DNA of 64,000 nt, taken from contig MEHQ01001114.1 in assembly GCA_008828725.1 (NCBI GenBank), positions 478,748 through 542,747 of the forward strand. The letters run 5' to 3'. The translations under genes and the position numbers were made by a program. Source of the stretch: Saccharina japonica. Lineage: Eukaryota; Sar; Phaeophyceae; Laminariales; Laminariaceae. The notes beneath the pieces are model-generated. The model was not told the DNA's origin. It did not search any database and worked only from the letters and a program-made list of their open reading frames with translations. Of this stretch, positions 11,801 through 20,792 are shown piece after piece (position 1 is the stretch's first letter; each line of letters opens with the position of its first letter).

Positions 11801-14800
11801 TCGTGCTGACAGTACGGTATATGGCATGCTGTGTTTGCCGACGTTACACGTGTGCAAAAGCACACTGTTTTTTGTGGTCGACTCCATAAAACTGGCGATA
11901 CCGCTCTACACATGTCGAGCGGTTGACGGGAGGCGGAGGCGGAGGCGGAAGCTGTTCGCAGACAGCAGACGAAGCGTCCTACGATAGAAGTAACACTTTT
12001 AGACTCAAACGGTTACCGAATGACGCGTGCTACGATAGAGGTAGCACTTTTTGCTGTTTTTGTTTCTGAATGATCGGGTGCTTTAACCCAAATTGGTCGG
12101 ACTTTCATTATCATTGTGTTGCCATATTCTCCATAGTATACCTAGCTAATGGAATTTTTGGTCGGGTAGCACTTTTGGTTTCTTCCAAAATCGGTTTCAG
12201 GGTGAGGTATGGAGCTCCTCAAGTGAGGAGCTCAGAAAAATCACGGTGCACCTCTATCGTAGCATTCGTCACTAGGCTCCTTATCCCAAACTCGTCGCTT
12301 TTTCATTCTCGTGTGGCAATGTTGTGCAGTGCAAACGTTTGTCATGGGGGTGTTCCCTCGGGTATGTATGTAATATAGCACCTTTCTTTTCCACTTGAAA
12401 TACATATAGGTTTCAGATGAGGAATAGAGCTCCTCAAGTGACCGCTCTCAGGAATAAAATGTCATGGTGCACCTGCATACAGGCTACCGTAGCATGCGTC
12501 AGACGACATACATGCAGCGTGTTGTACCTCATAGGGTGCACAGCAAAGCATGCACCATGTTGCCACCAACGGTAACCGCCCGAGCACGACCAATGGAAAC
12601 AGGTTTAGGTTCCTAGGCACCCCCAGTGCGTAGATCACACCCCTACTCTTCAACGCTCACATCGGAACCCGAAGACTTGAGCGAGCTCCTGAACACTGTC
12701 CTTAGCACCGTCATCCAACACGTGAACCGTAACGTTAGGGTAGTCCAAGGCCGACACGTACTTCCAGGTGTTGGCAAGCAGCTCCATCGGTTCGTTGCAC
12801 ACGGGTAGGAACACGTCCACCGTCGGAAGGTAGTTTTGCTCGACGCCATGCTGGATGACCTTGGCGTGCTCCTCCGGAGAAAAATCTTCGCCCCTCGTAG
12901 CCACCGTGAGATCTGGGACACGAGCGCGGTCCCGCCGTGCGATAAGATGGGCGTCGATCAGAGTGCGTAGAGCAGATGCACACTCGTATCATATGGCTGT
13001 GTAGAAACGCAGCGCGTTCAGTGGTTGTGGCGGTGTGTATGGTAGCGATGGTGGTGGCGTTTGTTTGCTTGTTTGTCCTGGGAGTGATGACGTTTTCGTG
13101 AGAGCAGCACGAAGAAACAACAGCCACCTACAAGGCAAACACCTGCTTTGGAACACTTCTGAGCGAGATGCCACTGTTAGGTACGCGTAATGTGTGTACC
13201 GGCAGACCGTCTCTTCGAAGTCCGGAACGGACGAACAGCTGGAAACGAGGCGTTGTTGATCCTCAGCACGTAAAGGTTGTTTTAAGGGGCTTTTCGGGCG
13301 ACAAATATACCCGTACTTTGTGCCTGTAGAGGCACTCCAGTCATTTGACAAAAACAAGTCCGTTTTTATGTTCCACTTTGAACGTTGTATACTAGGTGTG
13401 ATTTCGACATGCCGTTATTCCCTACGGAAAACAACATCGCTCTACTGTAGTTATAATGCTCAAACCATCTCCCCGCGTGGTTTTGAAAAAGCGTAGGTCG
13501 TAGGCAATTATTTTTTGCGTCGGGCGCCGGATCGACGCGACGTCCCTTGCTTCACGAACAGTGCCTCGTAATACGTCTACGACACATGAACGAATTAAAA
13601 AGATGGAAGTCCAGTTTCTCAGGCTGCGAATACTGTTACAACACAACGTTTCATCGACAACGCCGAGCACGTATAGAAGGCGAACCTACATAGGGCATCT
13701 TTTTCTACCGCATATAGCGTCGTACGTGACCAGACCCGGGTGTACGCGGCACCAAAAAGGAGATTCGGAACGATCTGAATTGTTGCCACTTAGCAATCTC
13801 GTTTTGTGATGTAAGCACAGCAATCACTCGCTGTCATCCCCTGCCGCTACAAACGCCCCAACACCTCCTAGATACCATCACGAACAGGCTAAACGTTGGT
13901 TGGGAGATGGCCCAAGGTCCAGTAATGCAGCTATACGGAGTTCGGTAACGAGTGATGATATAACGTTATTGTACAGTACCATGAACTTAATTGCTGCTGA
14001 AATAAAGACGAAACCTGCTGTTATCTAAACCACAGGTAGCAGGGAAGTCATTGTTTTTTTAACCGCAGGGATCCTTTGGATAAGCCGTGGTTAATTATCC
14101 GTGGCACCCTCTTCTGACAGGTTCCGCAACGTTCGTGGCCTCCAAACGCCAGGTATTGGTAGGTGCCATGTAGCGATGTGCATATGACTACATCCAGGGG
14201 ATGAAATACCTTATGTGTGTCAGGCGTGTTGTTAATCAGGGATGAAGGTTCTGTTTGACGTATGTTGCGGAAAGAGCTGGATGATAATGCTAAGTTTACG
14301 ACTTTTAACGCACGAGAAACATGTGAAATTGCTAGTGTGTTTCGGCACTGATGGGAGTTAACGGGCGCTCCAGGCAGCAGACCATACATCGCACACGACA
14401 CGACGTTTTGCACACGCAACGTGACACGGGACACACACATATAAGCTACGCGGGATGCATTCAGTTGCTATCCATAGAGTGCACCCGCAGACAGACAACA
14501 CAGCAAACATCCTTCGGCAAATACACCACTACCAATAAAACGATCGCAGACACTTACAGGAGCCGAAGTAGATGAGTACCATCAAAGATGGCACGCCCAA
14601 CCAGTACAGGTACGGTGACGCCTGGATGCAAAGCCACATCCCGGCCTGCGCGCTGATGACAACGATGATGCTACAGAAAACAAGGTAGGGTCTGTATGTC
14701 TGAAGGTAGGTAACCTGTCCGTTCGGCGGACACAACGCAAACGCGAGACGGCCAGGGGTTGAGATTTGGCGTTAGCGTTGAGGCTGGGACTGAGGTTGAT

Positions 14801-16343
14801 GGTCGTGCTCCAACATGAAACCATACCGCCTTCAATGAGAGCAGGAGGATGCAGCAGTGCTCTACAGTTTCCAATGAAGACCCTTCTGGTCATACAAGTA
14901 ATACAAGTTACGTACTACCGCGGAAATTGCTAGTGTTAGCAATAACACATACAGAACATCGTATAGAACACATGCTCATGGTAGAAACGCAACAGGTAGA
15001 AGCCCACCACCGTTTTTCCTACGCGTGGGTCACTCGCGAGCGGGTATATACCTCGCCCCGAAAAAACTAATTCTCATAGAGGAAACAAGCAAAAGTGCTA
15101 CGTACGGGATGAGCAATCCCATGCCTCGAGTATACACAAGCACTACATTTGCAACGAACGCAATAAATGAAATTTCGACGAGTTTGGGTTAAGGAGCCCG
15201 GTCGATCCGAGCAGATTTAAGCCAAAATGTGCTACCTCTTTCGTAGCACGCGTCGAAAGTGCACCAACCGCGATGAACAATACCACGGTATATGTGGCCT
15301 AGGTTTACGAAACAAAAAAAGAAAATTGCTGAGAAACAACCAATAAATGAGTTTTCAGAAAATAGTTTGCCGCATAAGGCAAAAACGTGCCACCCCTGTG
15401 GCTGCACGCCTCTTACACGGCACCTACGCTAAAGGGTTGGCACCTCATGGTTTTAGAGCATTATCACGTGTGAGGAGCTCTGTACCTACGTAACCGTAAC
15501 AAAAAGGGTATAAGCATTTAGATACTAACAAAGGAACCGTGCTATTCGACCAACAGTCCCGTGACTCCAAGGCACTGGACGGAAGCCTGCGTATGACAAG
15601 GTTTTTCCAACGCTGTTTTTATGGGGTAGGTCCGGAGATGGGGGAGCCCAGACAGTCAGATACGAGCGTTTGGTGCAAAATTCTACACAGCACGTGCCTG
15701 TAAAAAGCATATACCGTATCGTTTTGCACACACGGTTATATACCGTATCGTTTTGCACACACGGTTATATACCGTATCGTTTTGCACACACGGTTCTCGT
15801 CCCACAGTCGCCGGTACGGTGTCACAAAAACTGCCTCGAGGGAAACGCCTCGTATGGATTTGAATCTCCCGCCGGTATTCGAACTCCCCGCCTTCCTGAT
15901 ACCCTTGTTTACGAGTCCATCTATTAAATAATATGCATCACCTTTTCTTCGTCGGATGGGGGGCATGGTAAAACCAACCCGCCCTTCTCTCGCGGCGTGG
16001 GTGCAGTAGTCGCGGCCTCCATGGACGATGAAGCCACCGCCGCCAGCTTCGGCACCGAAGCTTTCGCGCCGATAGCCAGCTCGATGTCCTCGAGCTCACG
16101 CGACGAGCACGGACTCACAGCGGCGCTCATGCGCTGCGGGTCGATCGGGGGAGTTGCCTCTATCGTAGACGAGGGAGACCGCTCCACGTACGACTCCGAG
16201 CATGGGTCCCACGCCGACAGGTTCGGAGAAACGATGCCATTTTCGAGAGACGCTGGTGCCCTTTTGTCTTCGCCGTGCACGCGAGGGAGAGCGTCCGAGC
16301 GGGCCATCTGGGGGCATGAAAACATTTCGAGATCACCTGCCAT
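2777..16343 (-). CDS. Cellulose-synthase-like family 2 glycosyltransferase, 11 exons
   Basis: Predicted processive GT2 enzyme that would polymerise a beta-linked polysaccharide from a nucleotide sugar at a membrane. Join (minus strand): 16343-15942, 14699-14558, 12912-12661, 10691-10429, 9105-8956, 8486-8292, 6693-6488, 5127-5044, 4566-4474, 3422-3339, 2846-2777. The sum is 1941 nt, 646 residues plus TGA, and all ten junctions are phase-consistent. Layout: disordered N-terminus 1-134; two membrane helices about 138-185; GT2 domain about 210-440 with D248-D249-G, D297-A-D299, S388-E389-D390 and Q426-QY-R429-W430; further membrane helices about 450-625; short Ser-rich tail. The pattern (RGAG-like GAGTNQELFYR, CVGSCAVYRR, GTSATWVPSGG) resembles actinobacterial-type cellulose-synthase-like GT2 proteins; bacterial origin is inference. 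The product (cellulose, mannan, mannuronan, mixed-linkage glucan) cannot be told from sequence. Splice borders were placed by eye; exons 1, 10 and 11 are least certain. Confidence 0.88.
3339..3422 (-). CDS. GT2 gene exon 10 (last membrane helix)
   Basis: Acceptor CTCCTGCAG|G follows a pyrimidine tract and completes an Arg codon with exon 9. The 84 nt encode MQESRLYDFLPAVALVLSST and a hydrophobic continuation, fitting the final helix of actinobacterial-type GT2 proteins. If the donor TG|GTACTG is not used, reading continues only Trp-Tyr-stop, so the protein could instead end here at 625 residues. Confidence 0.72.
3919..4166. mobile_element. MITE-A copy 1 (intron 9 of GT2)
   Basis: A ~250-bp terminal-inverted-repeat element related to the other MITE-A copies (ends like GACGCATGCTACGATAGAGG). 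Degraded left end; flanks TTCA/TTCG, an imperfect 4-bp duplication. Confidence 0.8.
4167..4250. repeat. Family I short palindromic repeat
   Basis: Ends in AAGGGGTTAG and carries GTGGGACCAGTTCTTAAG, like 41597-41680 and 5644-5731 in either orientation. It lies directly beside MITE-A copy 1. Confidence 0.6.
4474..4566 (-). CDS. GT2 gene exon 9 (membrane helix)
   Basis: 93 nt. Acceptor TTCCAG|GAGCTC completes an Arg codon with exon 8; donor TTACG|GTAAGA is near consensus. It encodes RVMLIWNAATTVLVVWGAVL, a membrane helix with the Asn/Thr features seen at this place in the family. A 200-residue plus-strand ORF over this exon is a shadow. Confidence 0.83.
5044..5127 (-). CDS. GT2 gene exon 8 (FGTSATWVPSGG loop)
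   Basis: A short exon of 84 nt with acceptor ACCAG|CTACG after a pyrimidine-rich tract and donor AAAG|GTACTA. It encodes YAYAFAIKDNIFGTSATWVP followed by SGGGASQ. The aromatic-rich helix followed by (F/T)xWVPTG is a well-known segment of bacterial-type cellulose-synthase-like GT2 proteins, which supports including this small exon. Confidence 0.88.
5644..5731. repeat. Family I short palindromic repeat
   Basis: AACCCCTTGGGAACTGGTCC ... CCAGTTCTGAATGGGGTAA: complementary ends about 85 bp apart, within intron 7 of the GT2 gene. No coding content. Confidence 0.6.
6174..6357. mobile_element. MITE-D copy (intron 7 of GT2)
   Basis: Inverted ends ACAGTACAGGACACCTAAT / ATTAGGTGTCCCGTACCGT enclose the family-D core (CAGGCTGA..., ATCTTGAAATTAGTGTAG, AAATCCAGCCT). 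No coding capacity. Confidence 0.8.
6488..6693 (-). CDS. GT2 gene exon 7 (membrane helices)
   Basis: Acceptor GCGCCAG|TTCCTC and strong donor AATG|GTGAGT. It encodes two hydrophobic stretches (FLFLAPLPVLILIWV and GLVGPSFAFATFVLP) followed by a basic cytosolic segment and a return toward the membrane. It ends in phase 2; the split codon completes as Cys with exon 8. Confidence 0.88.
7076..7327. mobile_element. MITE-A copy 2 (intron 6 of GT2)
   Basis: Full-length 252-bp copy with terminal inverted repeats GACGCATGCTACGATAGAGG and, inverted, GACGCGTGCTACGGTAGAGG. Flanked by a perfect 4-bp duplication TCGT. It carries no ORF of note. Confidence 0.88.
8292..8486 (-). CDS. GT2 gene exon 6 (QxxRW motif)
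   Basis: Sixty-five codons, phase 0 at both ends. The acceptor AAG|GTGGTT follows a long C-rich pyrimidine tract; the donor is CATG|GTGAAC. VVYVPLCLALGVCPDEP is followed by QQYRWCAG (426-433), the QxxRW signature that holds the acceptor glycan, then the start of the next membrane helix. ORFs on the plus strand here are antisense shadows. Confidence 0.93.
8956..9105 (-). CDS. GT2 gene exon 5 (SED catalytic-base region)
   Basis: Fifty codons, phase 0 at both ends, acceptor GTCAG|ATGAAT and donor TTCAAG|GTAACG. It carries CVGSCAVYRR (364-373) and EHSEDIRTG (386-394), where the Asp of SED is the likely catalytic base, equivalent to the TED motif of bacterial and plant enzymes. Confidence 0.93.
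9630..10221. mobile_element. MITE-A copy 3, split by a foldback element
   Basis: Left part 9630-9743 and right part 10074-10221 are the two ends of a MITE-A; between them sits a ~330-bp palindromic element. Flanks AGTC/AGCC suggest a decayed 4-bp duplication. It lies in intron 4 of the GT2 gene. Confidence 0.7.
9744..10073. mobile_element. Foldback (palindromic) element
   Basis: Two ~150-bp arms pair almost throughout (GGTACGCGCC..., CGGATCGCTGTGATCACAG, GTTTTAGAGACCCCCC and complements) around a short centre at about 9900-9915. A single arm of the same family recurs at about 48940-49135. No coding capacity. Confidence 0.75.
10429..10691 (-). CDS. GT2 gene exon 4 (DxD metal-binding motif)
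   Basis: Encodes residues 267-353 with DRPVLKKAGNVRNAF, the metal-binding IFDADFCPRP (D297, D299) and the acceptor-channel segment IVQTPQCFRW...GAGTNQELFYRMEQ. The split codon with exon 3 reads Tyr, giving FGFRYIRRDDRP, as expected for the family. The best family-based end is after CAG at 10429, where the intron would open with GC (CAG|GCGAGC). A GT six bases further on (end 10423) also keeps frame but adds two residues, Ala-Ser. Confidence 0.92.
11190..11437. mobile_element. MITE-A copy 4 (intron 3 of GT2)
   Basis: Full-length copy with good terminal inverted repeats and a perfect 4-bp duplication GAGA. Confidence 0.87.
11971..12500. mobile_element. MITE-A copy 5, outer element of a nested pair
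   Basis: Ends GAAGCGTCCTACGATAGAAG and, inverted, GACGCATGCTACGGTAG are bordered by a perfect 4-bp duplication AGAC. Its middle is interrupted by a second MITE-A. It lies in intron 3 of the GT2 gene. Confidence 0.75.
12022..12270. mobile_element. MITE-A copy 6, nested in copy 5
   Basis: Complete 249-bp copy (GACGCGTGCTACGATAGAGG ... inverse of GACGAATGCTACGATAGAGG). Its internal sequence is closest to the copy at 51759-52021, marking a subfamily. No clear target duplication is left. Confidence 0.8.
12661..12912 (-). CDS. GT2 gene exon 3 (first catalytic Asp region)
   Basis: Encodes residues 183-265: a linker (RGEDFSPEEHAKV), then the start of the GT-A fold with VDVFLPVCNEP at 213-223 and VLDDGAKD at 246-253. 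The DDG pair binds the nucleotide sugar in this family. Acceptor CCCAG|ATCTC was chosen because it fits the phase-1 end of exon 2. The open frame runs further upstream, so an earlier acceptor is conceivable but would break phase. Donor CGAT|GTGAGC. Confidence 0.88.
13395..13980. mobile_element. Family H element (intron 2 of GT2)
   Basis: About 0.6-kb repeat whose inverted ends resemble ...CGGAAAAC..CAT..CTC..AGTT.TAATGCTC. It aligns along its length with 31460-32070 and, inverted, with 17245-17850 (shared GCCGAGCAC, AGCAATG, ACCTCCTA..TA blocks). No recognisable protein. Confidence 0.55.
14558..14699 (-). CDS. GT2 gene exon 2 (two N-terminal membrane helices)
   Basis: Acceptor CTTCAG|ACATAC after a pyrimidine tract and near-consensus donor CCT|GTAAGT. 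The 47 codons (residues 135-181) give two hydrophobic helices, one around IIVVISAQAGMWLCI and one around YWLGVPSLMVLIYF, the usual pair ahead of the GT2 domain in bacterial-type cellulose synthases. The exon ends in phase 1 and the split codon completes as Tyr with exon 3. Confidence 0.82.
15085..15254. mobile_element. MITE-A fragment (intron 1 of GT2)
   Basis: Right half of a MITE-A (AAAAGTGCTAC..., GGGTTAAGGAGCCCG, GTGCTACCTCTTTCGTAGCA, CGCGTC). The left half is missing or too decayed to see. Confidence 0.7.
15712..15793. repeat. Tandem repeat, 29-bp unit, about 3 copies
   Basis: Near-identical head-to-tail copies of ATACCGTATCGTTTTGCACA plus CACGGTTAT. In one frame it gives a repetitive peptide, but that ORF has no other support. 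Confidence 0.9.
15942..16343 (-). CDS. GT2 gene exon 1 (start codon, disordered N-terminus)
   Basis: Begins with ATG at 16343-16341, and an in-frame TGA lies a few codons upstream, which favours this as the first usable start. It encodes 134 residues rich in Ser, Ala, Pro and Glu with no domain, as expected for a cytosolic leader ahead of the first membrane helix. The exon closes in phase 0 at a good donor (AAG|GTGATG). It is GC-rich compared with the AT-rich DNA around it. It is joined to exon 2 on splice phase and position alone, because this part of the protein is not conserved. Confidence 0.65.
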
Positions 16344-17090
16344 TGGCTGGAGTAGGTCAACCTGTCATAGGGCACGGGATACGCATACGTTGCAGCGTAC
16401 GGCGATGAGGACGAGGATGGTCAGGGTGGAAAGGTGGGAGGTGCTTAAACACTAAACATCGACAGCTTCCGAGCTCCGCAGCACCAGGTCATACAATATG
16501 TTTACCACTCTGTCCATAAATATAAGGGCAGTTTTTGTACTAACATTAAATATAAACGGTACTTATATTTCGGGACAGAGGGGTATGTGGATTCTTCTTT
16601 TGTCACTGCTGTGTGATTTCGGTGTATAGCCAACCATAGAAGCGTGGAGAAGTTTGAATGGTTTTGGTACCCAATCGCTCTACATATTGGCATGGGACAG
16701 TGTCGAACTCCCAACCTGTACTAAAAGCTACAGTGTTGGTGCTTCTTCGAGTTTTACGGAGTTCTAGCAGCAGTCGTAGCATCGTATTCACGGTTGAGCG
16801 ATGCGCGCCAGTGCAGGAACTCGCATGGCCACCTGGTGGGTATGGGTAGGCGGGTGTGGATTGGACATGAATGAGCTGGTTTGTCCGACCATCAGCAACA
16901 CCACCCACCCACCCACCGTCAACACGTCACTGGTATGCGATGCGCGTCAGCCCAAAAACCTTGTACGGTAGGTTATGGGCGGTGGGGGCGGGGGGGGGGG
17001 GTGAGGAGGGCAATGATAATATTATAGCTGTAGTAAGCAACTAAAGTACATTGCCGAGGTACTCTAGTATTTAACTATCCACGGGAGTGC
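16344..17090. other. Upstream flank of the GT2 gene
   Basis: Expected to hold the promoter and 5' leader of the minus-strand gene. A TATA-like word (TTATATTTATGG on the minus strand, near 16512-16523) lies about 170 bases upstream of the ATG, but its role is a guess. A G-run near 16985-17005 and short ORFs show nothing recognisable. Confidence 0.25.
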
Positions 17091-17244
17091 AGCAGTATGC
17101 TAGTTGGTATATATTTATATATCAGGTACCATTCTCGACGTGGCTCATCAGGTGAATGTCAACCACATTCTGGGCCCCTTCGGTCAAAACAAAGCAAGAG
17201 TGTACTTGAATATTTTGTTAAAACATGTTCGGTCCTTTATACAG

Positions 17245-17850
17245 CAGCAATGCCATTTCTGGTACAACGACACTCCGTCAGCACTCCGTATCAAACAGAG
17301 AATATATCCAGTTCTAATGCTCAGACCTGCTCCCGCCCAACGTATAGATTGTTTGTTGTAGCCACTAGGAGGTGCGGGGGCTCTTGGGTCTGCAAGGGAG
17401 GGCAGGCATTAATTGCAGTGTCTGCATCACAAAACGAAAGTGCTCAGTAGAAAATGGTTTGATCGATTCGGAGCTCCTGTTTGGTATCAGCAATCTGCTG
17501 TGGTCGCGTAGGACGCTACGGACGGTCGAACTAGTTGTCCAGGTAGATTCGCCTATCAGTGCTCGGCGCCCTCGTCAAAACTCTGAGTTAAAACCGTAAT
17601 AGAAGCCGGAGAAACTGTCATTTGTCAATTTCTTCTTGGGTACCAGAGGTAAGGGGAGTCGGTTTAGAGTCAGAGCCACTTTTCGTGAAGAGAAAGGTGT
17701 CCGATCGATCCGGCTTCCGAGACAAGCTAATTTGCCCATGGCCTTCGATCTCTGACACTGCTCCCAGGGAGTATAGGTATAAGCCCTACAACTAGAGAAG
17801 TGCCGTTTTCGGTAGGGCGTCATGAAAAGTGGAAATTACACCAGGAGGAA
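17245..17850. mobile_element. Family H element
   Basis: Begins with an end like ATTTCTGGTA...CCAGTTCTAATGCTCAGACC, shared with 39720-39790 and the end of the 31460-32070 copy. The middle (AGGAGGTG.GGGGCTCT, AGTGCTCGGCGCCCTCGTCA, AAACTGTCATTTG) matches the 31-kb copy in inverse order and the partial copy at 34325. No coding potential seen. Confidence 0.6.
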
Positions 17851-17999
17851 ATTGTATTGTAAACGAAATAATACAACCGGATTATTTTTTTTCAAGACTG
17901 CAGCGCTCTTATATTTTTTGTTGGAAGGGGGGCCCGGAAGAAGTGTCACACTGGGCTTGTTCATAAGAATATTAGACCAGACACTTATTTAGGCAATAC

Positions 18000-20060
18000 C
18001 TTAAACCTCACCGAAAATGTTAAAGGTTATTCGATGGAGGCCTTGCTCAGGCGATTGTGCGTCGTGCTCGTATTAGTAGTATGCGTTTACACATTTCTGG
18101 AAGCCCACGTTTTTTTTTCCAGTTGTTGAAAGCGAGGGGCCTCATACGCCTGTGTACCTGGTATAACGCTACCGTGGGACGTGTCCGACGAGAGGGGAAA
18201 AATAAATAGCTGAACCCTTATCAGCATAGCGATACAAGGCGGGTACCGTAGTGGGGAGGGGGGAGACAATAAGCGTACCACAGAGTTTGTGACCCCCAAT
18301 CTGAATCACGGTCACACGTATAGGCATCGTTGCGTCATACAGGTGCAGGGGTGCTCGGCGCAAGGCTTGCTCACGAAGAGCAGCGGTGGGAAGCTATGGT
18401 GTCGTGAAGCCGTAAAAAGAGATATGAAAACCGTATATATATACTATCGAGTCCAGCTCCACCAGGACAATTCCGATACAGAGAGCCCGGCAATGTGTAC
18501 GTTGTATGTAGAATCGTGGGTGCCTGTTTTATTTGTGCTGCTATTGATAGTGTTGGTACCTGGTATGAATTATCGTATAGGAAGTTCCGATAGTGTACGT
18601 AGTTCGATGACGATTCGACAATATCGTATCGAAAGCAACTTGATAAGTCGATAACGATATATACGGCGATGAAACATAACGTTACATACATAACCATAAA
18701 AGACCGGACGCCTCCCTGGGGGATAAGGGACACAGCAACAAACAGCAGTATGCCGGCACCAGGTGTAAACATTCAAGTCATACGAGTAACACCATCAACC
18801 TACTATCTGGCTGAAATATTAATTTCCACGCGAGTGGTACGCCGAACCATGCCAGAGTGGGGCATTTGTACTGTACAGTAGCGGACCAAAACTTACTACA
18901 TAAAAATAGGAGTGCTAACCCTCCACGCGGGCACGAAAGCACTCAACCACGTACCAGCTGACCCACCCACCCACCCACCCACCCAACCATAGCAGTAACT
19001 GCTACAGCAGTACATCAAGTAGATTTGTACCCCCTTTCGTACGCAGCAGCGCCATGGTCGAGAGGTACCATGATCGAGTCACACACAAACCCCTACGTAT
19101 ACATTTACAACTACAATGCTTGAGACTCTATACAACTAAACGAAAAGACACTAAAACACCCATCCAATTATTCAACCCCATCCACTACAAGAATCAACAA
19201 CAAGAAAGAAGGTGGGCAGGAATAGGACTCGAATGTACGCCCCTCGGCCCTCTGCAGCGAAGCGGCCCACCGCTGAACCAAAACTAAAGCGCATACATAT
19301 ATTAAAAAATTAAAAAAAACAACAGCTGTGAGCTCGAGGATTCCGTCGAAACTCATCTTTGCTAGCTGAGTGTAATACTTCGATCGCGCGTACTTACGGA
19401 TTTTATATGTCCTCATGTAGGATGTACATCCCGTATGAGGGGGACACAATCTGAGGCTGTAGAATTCAGGAAGTGTGTGTCTATTTGTGGGGGAAGAAAT
19501 AATTAAAAATAAATTAAAATTAAAATTAAACAGTCTGAAATAAACGTACCAGGTATACTATAATAGTGTTCCGACGAGTTTACGTGATAGAGTGGTTCTA
19601 CTATTTGTAGCCATGTATGGTATATAAGAAGAGGTGTGTGAGGACAGGTTATGGAGTAAAACTTAAAAGCACCTGGATTAAGTTTTTAATTAATTAGTGA
19701 TTTGGGTTTTTGTAGTGTGCATTATTTATTTGTACCTATAAGGTATCTTTAGTGGCAATTGTAAGAACAACAACAACGTTTTATCCGTTATAACTGTTAA
19801 AGGGGGGGAGGGGGGGGAAGACAAATACATACAATATGCAACATCTGCCAATCCCAGGAGCGCAACTTTCGACGCCCCCCGCTGGCCGAGTTGGAGCGGC
19901 GGCACCCGTTCGTTCGCCGGGATCGCCTAGGGTTGATGCGTAGGGCGGGCGTGGCGTCGAGAGGGGCCTGGTGCCCCCCGCGAGCAGTCGGCGTCGGAAA
20001 ACTACTACTGCTGCTGTGTATCAGGACATAGTAAAACTTAAGAGCCATTTGGACATTCTC
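18000..20060. other. Intergenic DNA with simple repeats
   Basis: No gene recognised. It contains an ACCC microsatellite (about 18960-18986), ATTAAAATT-type AT-rich runs (about 19500-19530), and a weak SINE-tail-like patch near 18230-18300. A GC-rich block at about 19860-19930 shares CGCCCCCCGCTSGCCGAGTT with 21455-21480; the origin of this shared block is unknown. Confidence 0.4.
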
Positions 20061-20066
20061 ACTATC

Positions 20067-20556
20067 GACGCGTGCTATTATGATAGAAGGCATACCGTTT
20101 TTTGGCTGAAACGTTTTTCTGAATGACCTATTCAAGGCTCCTTAGGGCCCATATTAACGAGTACAAAATAAATCCAATTTGGAAAAAATAAAATTCAAAC
20201 ACGCGTTTCATTGGTCAACACACGCACCAGCACCAAAGATTAGGATCTTGGGGTATAATCTTGGGTGGTGGTGCGGGTTCTGACCAATGAAAAGCGGATT
20301 TGATTTTTTTTTTTTTTTCCAAATTGATTTTGTTTTTCTTCGTTAAAACGGGCCCTAACCCAAAATCCTCGGAATCTTGTTTTTTTTTTCGAGTATACTT
20401 CGGTCATGCAACCTGTATTGTTGATCGGGTACTTCTGTAGCCCTTTAACTTTCGTCCAAAAAAAAACAAAGTGAGGTACGTATAAAGCATTTTTTTTTTG
20501 CGGTGAGTAGAGAGCTCAGAACAAATCTTGGTGCATCTCTTATCGTAACATGCGTC
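20067..20556. mobile_element. MITE-A copy 7, split by MITE-B
   Basis: Outer ends GACGCGTGCTATTATGATAG and, inverted, GACGCATGTTACGATAAGAG, flanked by TATC/CATC. The element is interrupted at its CCTTAACCC motif by a MITE-B. Confidence 0.8.
20145..20355. mobile_element. MITE-B, 211 bp, TA target duplication
   Basis: Inverted ends GGGCCCATATTAACGAG / GTTAAAACGGGCCC plus long imperfect stem arms (CAATTTGGAAAAAA, TTCATTGGTCA). The intact MITE-A site reads CCTTAACCC; here it reads CCTTA-element-TAACC, a TA duplication. It is a non-autonomous element of a TA-targeting group such as Tc1/mariner. Confidence 0.82.
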
Positions 20557-20759
20557 CATCACCATCACCACTACCGAGCTAAATATTTGGATTCTTAAGT
20601 TAAAAGTGGTTCGCTGAACCATGCCAGAGCTGGCAGGTATACCGACCACAAATATAGGTTTCTGCTGCTTGTATTTACGAAGTACCAAAAACAAAAGAGG
20701 GAAGGCCATCACCCCGGGCAAAGGACACCATAGCACACATGCATACCCACAACCACTCA

Positions 20760-20792
20760 CCCACCCACCCAACCACCGACCAACCCACCCAC
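20760..20792. repeat. ACCC-type microsatellite
   Basis: Imperfect CCCACCCACC/CAACCACC run, like the longer one near 18960. Confidence 0.7.

Noticed and set aside
15712-15793. CRISPR-like array
   Set aside because: Units are directly adjacent with no spacers and the context is eukaryotic; it is a simple tandem repeat.
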